Part shown: piece by piece, positions 30,495 through 33,756 of the stretch
How positions within the stretch are numbered: the first letter of the stretch is position 1
Layout of the letters: the number at the start of each line of letters is the position of its first letter
DNA from: a virus
DNA: 33,756 bases
Reading direction: 5' to 3' (one strand)
IMG/VR virus record: IMGVR_UViG_3300029787_000180
Location: 1-33,756 of that record
The notes under the pieces: generated by a model
The model's database searches: none
What the model was told of the DNA's origin: nothing
The model's input: the letters and a program-made list of their open reading frames with translations, nothing else
Translations under genes and position numbers: made by a program

Positions 30495-30892
30495 TTTGTT
30501 ATTCCTTTCTGTTTTTCGTATGTTCTCAAACCTCCAATCCCGAGCATACCGCCCAAGACGGTTAGTAAAGTTCCCATGTCAAAATTAGGAAGCTCGGGAA
30601 GTTCTGCACCCGCAAAGCTTGCCCCGAAAACAATCAAATCTTTCACGACAAAATGATAGGCAAATGCTATCGCGCAAACCCACCCCACGGCTGGACGCCA
30701 GCCGCCCTTGAAGAACGAACCGGAAGCCGCTTCTGCCCTGTTAATCTCTAGTTGCGCCAGTAACGCCTCTTGAGCATGTCTGTCTGACATGGTGGCTATC
30801 TCATGTGCCAGCTTTGCCGCTTGATCCTTGTCAGTAACTACTTTGTTGAGAAGGCCGGATACCGGGCCTATGAGTGCGTTTACAATACTCAT
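30491..30892 (-). CDS. Holin of the three-membrane-span GTA type, 133 aa
   Basis: The N-terminal half is a helical soluble part (about residues 1-60) and GGWRP (about 63-67) marks the first span. Hydrophobic segments lie at about 68-84, 85-95 and 106-122, with LPELPNFDMGTLLTVLGGMLG leading to the last span. This is the gene-transfer-agent-type 3TM holin family known from Alphaproteobacteria. It makes the membrane hole that releases the endolysin. The start overlaps the upstream stop (ATGA), and it directly precedes the 29-aa membrane gene. Confidence 0.87.
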   Translation of the reverse strand: MSIVNALIGPVSGLLNKVVTDKDQAAKLAHEIATMSDRHAQEALLAQLEINRAEAASGSFFKGGWRPAVGWVCAIAFAYHFVVKDLIVFGASFAGAELPELPNFDMGTLLTVLGGMLGIGGLRTYEKQKGITK

Positions 30893-31173
30893 CTGCGTTT
30901 ACTCTTTTTGTTTTTGGACCCCTTCGGGCGACCGCGTTTTCTAGTCGTAGATTTTGATTTTGGCGGGGTCTTGGAAACTAGGGAGACAATAGGCTGAGAT
31001 GAGAGGACTTCGCTGTCGATAGAAGTTTTTCCCGACCCAGATTTCATTTCCACTTCGCTCGATTTCTGCCGCATAGTCCCGGCAAGATATAATGGACCGG
31101 AAGAAGATTTCCCCTCCCGCATCGTGGACTTGCCCAGCAAGCGAAACCACAAGGACAAAAACGAGTTCCACAT
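30889..31173 (-). CDS. AT-hook-like protein with hydrophobic N-terminus, 94 aa
   Basis: The N-terminus is WNSFLSLWFRLLGK (amphipathic or short membrane-attaching). The middle is Ser/Lys-rich, and the C-terminus has the motif KRGRPKGSKNKKSKR, an AT-hook-like DNA-binding tail. It lies between a two-span membrane protein and the holin, with its ATG overlapping the stop as TAATG. A GAGG is nine bases upstream. Both membrane and DNA features in one lysis-cassette protein are unusual; function unknown. Confidence 0.65.
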   Translation of the reverse strand: MWNSFLSLWFRLLGKSTMREGKSSSGPLYLAGTMRQKSSEVEMKSGSGKTSIDSEVLSSQPIVSLVSKTPPKSKSTTRKRGRPKGSKNKKSKRR

Positions 31174-31403
31174 TATTTTGATCCTCGATCTGTCTTGGAC
31201 TCTGAGTTGACAAAAACGGCAAACGTTCCTGTTAATGCTCCCATGCACACGCTGACTAAGCTCGCGGCCTGTGTGGTCATGTCAGCAGGTGGAATTGACA
31301 TAAACCAATGAACCGCTTGGTACGTCAACACAGTAATCGCAAGCATCATTATGCGGGGTAAAATTTTTAACTCGTCCAATGTCCGAGCTGTTAATTGCAC
31401 CAT
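31173..31403 (-). CDS. Two-span membrane protein, holin-like, 76 aa
   Basis: Two hydrophobic stretches (about residues 14-33 and 44-64) are separated by a short polar loop (SIPPADMTTQ) and followed by a charged tail. The topology and position suggest a second holin or antiholin. It has AAGGAGC upstream, which is inside the last codons of the previous gene. The start is ATG 31403. Confidence 0.72.
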   Translation of the reverse strand: MVQLTARTLDELKILPRIMMLAITVLTYQAVHWFMSIPPADMTTQAASLVSVCMGALTGTFAVFVNSESKTDRGSK

Positions 31404-31404
31404 G

Positions 31405-31860
31405 TTAAAGCTCCTTTAAAAAATCGGTAAACAAGTAGAGAAGATAAAAGCCCAAGGCACTAAGAAGTGATGCCGAGCCATAAGTAATGTAGCGAATATT
31501 CCGAGCGATTTGCTTCTCTCTTTCTTCAGCCTCTTTCTTTCTTTTGACTCGCATTTTCGCTTCAAAAGCAACGTAATCATCCCATGAAAAAGAGGCATAC
31601 AATCGCACCATGCTTTCAAGCTCTTTGCGTTTTTGTTTGATTTCGTGGAGCGAAACGAACTCTTCAAAATCGTCAGCGTCTTTTCCAGCAAACTTATTCC
31701 AAAAGTTATTTTTCTTCCGCGTACCTTTTGCTCGCAAATCCTCTTCAGCTCCGACCATTTTCGACAACGATCCGAGTGCAGACGTAATGTCCTTACCATG
31801 TGAAATCGTCTGTTTAATAACAGCGAACCCGGCATTGAAAGCAGCAAGCTCTGCAAGAAT
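31405..31860 (-). CDS. Membrane-anchored lysis-region protein with AUU start, 151 aa
   Basis: The N-terminal frame begins at ATT (31860), with AGGAG exactly seven bases upstream. The sequence reads LAELAAFNAGFAVIKQTISHGKD, then helical charged regions (FEEFVSLHEIKQKRKELESMV) and a C-terminal membrane span (about residues 123-147). I recall homologues that begin MLAELAAxNAxFAVIKQ, which supports this start. No ATG, GTG or TTG lies upstream in frame before a stop; the first TTG is 31 codons in and would cut the conserved start. One base separates it from the previous stop. Function unknown. Confidence 0.8.
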   Translation of the reverse strand: MLAELAAFNAGFAVIKQTISHGKDITSALGSLSKMVGAEEDLRAKGTRKKNNFWNKFAGKDADDFEEFVSLHEIKQKRKELESMVRLYASFSWDDYVAFEAKMRVKRKKEAEEREKQIARNIRYITYGSASLLSALGFYLLYLFTDFLKEL

Positions 31861-31861
31861 T

Positions 31862-31960
31862 TTATTTCTCCTTTTTGGGTTTGCCCTTTTTCTTTGTTGG
31901 CTGGGGCTTTGTTTTTGCCCCGGGTTTTAAATGCGGGTTGAGATCATAAATGTGAGCCAT
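31862..31960 (-). CDS. Tiny basic protein, 32 aa
   Basis: ATG GCT CAC ATT begins AHIYDLNPHLKPGAKTKPQP and ends in a Lys-rich tail. AAAGG lies seven bases upstream. Its last codons contain the Shine-Dalgarno of the next gene (AUU start), and its stop is one base before that start codon. It is coupled and probably expressed; function unknown. Confidence 0.62.
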   Translation of the reverse strand: MAHIYDLNPHLKPGAKTKPQPTKKKGKPKKEK

Positions 31961-31970
31961 ATCGTTACCT

Positions 31971-32150
31971 TTAGGAGTTGTACATTGATGCTATAAGAAG
32001 AAGGATAATCGCGCCAGCCGACCCTATGAGTATGCTTTCTAATCTTCGCATCCGGGTAAGCACCTCTTCGGTCATTACCTCTAAACGGATGACCCTCTCG
32101 GCCAACTCGTCAATACGAACATGAGCTGATGCAACCGTCCTTTTATCCAT
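31971..32150 (-). CDS. XhlA-like coiled-coil membrane protein, 59 aa
   Basis: A charged helix (about residues 10-38: ELAERVIRLEVMTEEVLTRMRRLE) is followed by one membrane span (SILIGSAGAIILLLIASMY, about 39-57). This is the layout of the XhlA (haemolysin) family, which associates with holins. Its ATG overlaps the upstream stop (TGATG). It is the first gene of the lysis cassette proper. Confidence 0.75.
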   Translation of the reverse strand: MDKRTVASAHVRIDELAERVIRLEVMTEEVLTRMRRLESILIGSAGAIILLLIASMYNS

Positions 32151-32374
32151 CAGCTTGCCAAAACTTGTGCGTCTTCAGTTTGCAAAGAAGCAATAAGGTC
32201 ATTCTGAACACTCTGTAAAGCGCGATTAACTACATCCAAATCAGATGTTAGCGCTATTGATCTCTGTTGTAAGTTTTTCATCTGAGAGCACATAAATTTT
32301 TGCTGGTTACTCAGCTTGTCAATTTCATGCTTTTCATCACCAAGCCTTAAATATGCTACATTATCTTCAGTCAT
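32150..32374 (-). CDS. Unknown coiled-coil protein, 74 aa
   Basis: An acidic N-terminus, then heptad-like stretches (EIDKLSNQQKFMCSQMKNLQQRS and LQSVQNDLIASLQ) suggesting a coiled coil. AAGGAG is upstream of ATG 32374. Position after fibre-proximal proteins. No family recognised. Confidence 0.7.
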   Translation of the reverse strand: MTEDNVAYLRLGDEKHEIDKLSNQQKFMCSQMKNLQQRSIALTSDLDVVNRALQSVQNDLIASLQTEDAQVLAS

Positions 32375-32384
32375 TTCTTTCTCC

Positions 32385-32690
32385 TTATGACCACGGTAAT
32401 CCTGTTCCAGTTACGGGGTTTTTCTTGAGTTCAATTTGTGAAGCTAGGCTGGCTTCTACATCCGTTTTATTTACTTGTGCTTGAACCCAACCTAACGCAT
32501 CAGTCAACTTCACATCTTCGTACTTGATAAAGCCTTCTGCGTTTTTGTCAGGTTTGTGACCAGTTGTGCCGTAGTTCGTTGCAGTATGATCGCCATCCTT
32601 TGCATTACACCGCCAGTGTATTGTTGTAATGCCACCACTTGCCAAGTCTCGGTCACACTGATGTATGATCCATTCATAAGTAACTGCCAT
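32385..32690 (-). CDS. Fibre-proximal protein found in marine phages, 101 aa
   Basis: It begins VTYEWIIHQCDRDLASGGI, then HWRCNAKDGDHTATNYG and LGWVQAQVNKTDVEASLASQI. I recall this pattern (VTYEWxIxQxDR) as a small conserved protein near tail fibres in cyanophages and related marine phages; function unknown. The ATG has AGGAG upstream within the previous gene's end. Confidence 0.72.
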   Translation of the reverse strand: MAVTYEWIIHQCDRDLASGGITTIHWRCNAKDGDHTATNYGTTGHKPDKNAEGFIKYEDVKLTDALGWVQAQVNKTDVEASLASQIELKKNPVTGTGLPWS

Positions 32691-32693
32691 TCT

Positions 32694-33005
32694 CTAAACT
32701 CCTGTCTCAACCATAGCTTTGTACGCTGTCTTCACTGAGTCTGTCCAAGCTGCATTAGCTATAGCCTGTACACTAGCATCTTCACCCGAGAGGTCTGTGG
32801 CTGTATGTGTCCAACTACCATCTTCAGCTTGGGTAGAATTGAACGGCGCTAGCACATGCCTGTGAAAGCTACGGCTTAATTCTGATTTAGAACCACCAGA
32901 CCCTTCTTCCATAATCTTCGTAGCCTTGCGAACTTGTATGTTCCAAGTGCTTACTACCTCAATTTTATCGTATTCTATTTCTTTTGTTATATCGCCTTGT
33001 GCCAT
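32694..33005 (-). CDS. Fibre-proximal protein, 103 aa
   Basis: It starts AQGDITKEIEYDKIEVVSTWNIQVRK, with alternating beta residues, then an Asp/Thr/Glu-rich middle and a helical end (VKTAYKAMVETGV). The start is ATG 33005 with GGAGG six bases upstream; the longer reading includes unlikely upstream codons. Likely a fibre or tail accessory protein by position. Confidence 0.7.
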   Translation of the reverse strand: MAQGDITKEIEYDKIEVVSTWNIQVRKATKIMEEGSGGSKSELSRSFHRHVLAPFNSTQAEDGSWTHTATDLSGEDASVQAIANAAWTDSVKTAYKAMVETGV

Positions 33006-33052
33006 TGTTACCTCCTTTGGCTTGGACTGTCCGACCCTGCTATCCAACAGGC

Positions 33053-33756
33053 TTATATTATGTAAGAAATGCTTGCAGCGAAGAAGTCACCGTTAGACAT
33101 GTCAGAAACTTGAACAACTCTTTGTGCACTGGTTCCTGACATGAAGTGAAATCTGCCATAACTATTACCAGCAAGCATTTCAAAAGATACTGGAATATCA
33201 TTCGACCCGCCAATGCCCTGACTTCTTACTGCTCCTTGTGCTAATACGTTGGCTGCATTTGATGTGAAAGGAAAACCAACTATAAAAAAAGCACCAGACA
33301 TACTTCCTACAGTGTTTATTGTTAGATAGAAATCAGCAAAGACCCTATTACCTATTTTTGTATAATTACCAACTGCCCCTACCGCAGAACCGCCACTGCC
33401 TGAACCACTGCCCACACTTGGAGTAAAAGTACCAATTTCATATTCATCCAGCGTATTGCTTGATGCCGTTCCAGAGCCGCCAGCATCGCCAAAGACTACA
33501 CCGCTAGATAGGTAAAGGTCTTTAAATCTACCATTAGCATAACCTAAATCAACGGTTCCATCAGCGACTGCACCATTCTTAAATGGCGTGTAACTAGCGG
33601 CATCAAAACGCAAACCAGAAGCATCACCTTCGCTATCAATTAACATTCTGTCATTGTTAATGTGCAAAGAACCTCGCTCTTGTCCAGCTACTGTTAACCG
33701 TAGTATTTCACCTACATTTGACCTGTTTAAAATCATTGATATGTTGTTTTCACGTG
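33053..33756 (-). CDS. Tail fibre protein, C-terminal part
   Basis: This frame continues the tail fibre from 1-3935 across the circle, entering through the 73-bp overlap at 33684-33756. The segment has RGSLHINNDRMLID, GLRFDAASYTPF, KDLYLSSGV and a C-terminal domain with GTFTPSVG, GNYTKIGNRVFADFYL and SISYII at the end. Those last parts match receptor-contacting tips I recall from marine phage fibres. The stop is TAA at 33053. Confidence 0.92.
   Translation of the reverse strand, partial: RENNISMILNRSNVGEILRLTVAGQERGSLHINNDRMLIDSEGDASGLRFDAASYTPFKNGAVADGTVDLGYANGRFKDLYLSSGVVFGDAGGSGTASSNTLDEYEIGTFTPSVGSGSGSGGSAVGAVGNYTKIGNRVFADFYLTINTVGSMSGAFFIVGFPFTSNAANVLAQGAVRSQGIGGSNDIPVSFEMLAGNSYGRFHFMSGTSAQRVVQVSDMSNGDFFAASISYII
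33684..33756. repeat. Right copy of imperfect 73-bp terminal overlap
   Basis: Matches bases 1-73 with four mismatches. At all four, the right copy has A on the + strand where the left copy has T, T, C and G. Three of the four changes alter the fibre protein (Glu/Val twice, Ala/Ser once). The reading frame is intact in both copies. Confidence 0.85.

Noticed and set aside
31416-31856. 146-codon frame with ATG start in the lysis region
   Set aside because: It overlaps the AUU-start gene in another frame, is rich in Ser, Arg and Cys without family resemblance, and lacks a ribosome-binding site.
33684-33756. Diversity-generating retroelement: all four differences to bases 1-73 replace an A of the right copy
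   Set aside because: No reverse transcriptase or accessory gene is present, only four sites differ among many A positions, the variable strand would be the non-coding one for the fibre, and both copies are the same gene segment.
1-33756. tRNA genes, CRISPR arrays, insertion sequences
   Set aside because: No cloverleaf-like sequence, spaced repeat array or transposase was seen on reading both strands; short tRNA-like folds cannot be fully excluded by eye.

Overview
The window is a near-complete, circularly closing genome of a small podovirus (T7-like virion plan, about 33.7 kb, GC content in the low-to-mid 40s by eye). It was most likely recovered from a marine alphaproteobacterial host. The podovirus call rests on the terminase, portal, scaffold, capsid, tail tubular A and B, ejection-protein and T7-type tail fibre genes in canonical order. 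The host inference rests on a GcrA-like regulator (a family characteristic of Alphaproteobacteria) and a holin and endolysin of families common in alphaproteobacterial phages and gene transfer agents. The first 73 bases and the last 73 bases align with four mismatches. Collapsing them joins the tail fibre gene in frame across the ends (1,521 aa) and gives a circle of about 33,683 bp.

Layout: there are two transcription directions diverging from a control region at about 25.0-25.16 kb. Rightward (25.16-29.5 kb) lies an accessory/recombination arm: a small ORF, a serine recombinase, a winged-helix-like protein, two unknowns, a YqaJ-type exonuclease, a RecT-like annealing protein and a stand-alone LexA-type DNA-binding domain. 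Leftward from 25.0 kb come a ribbon-helix-helix protein, a DUF1064-type nuclease, a DnaA domain IV protein, a PD-(D/E)XK nuclease, a C5 cytosine methyltransferase, two tiny proteins, a winged-helix replication initiator, a GcrA-like protein and a protein with an SSB-like acidic tail. These are followed by the packaging and virion genes down to position 1. Across the circle junction the leftward arm continues (33.7 to 29.5 kb) with the fibre end, small fibre-proximal proteins and a lysis cassette unusually rich in small membrane proteins. The two arms converge at 29,509-29,512, where both stop codons share one CTAG.

The most interesting structures are these. (1) A candidate replication origin lies inside the initiator gene, with three 16-bp palindromic iterons next to two perfect DnaA boxes, in a genome that also encodes a DnaA-box-binding-domain protein. 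(2) A compact three-way-junction RNA with a GNRA tetraloop sits in the leader of the major capsid gene, and two intrinsic terminators bracket that capsid unit. (3) A GcrA N-terminal-domain protein is encoded by a 59-codon gene. (4) A 237-codon open frame lies entirely within the methyltransferase gene and shows WPTP / GWTDL motifs. (5) A lysis-region membrane protein has AUU as its only credible start.

No DNA polymerase, RNA polymerase, primase, helicase, tRNA gene, CRISPR array or insertion sequence was seen. Replication and transcription therefore presumably depend on the host. The longest stretch without a firm gene is about 230 bases (14,953-15,184) and holds the capsid leader structure and a terminator.
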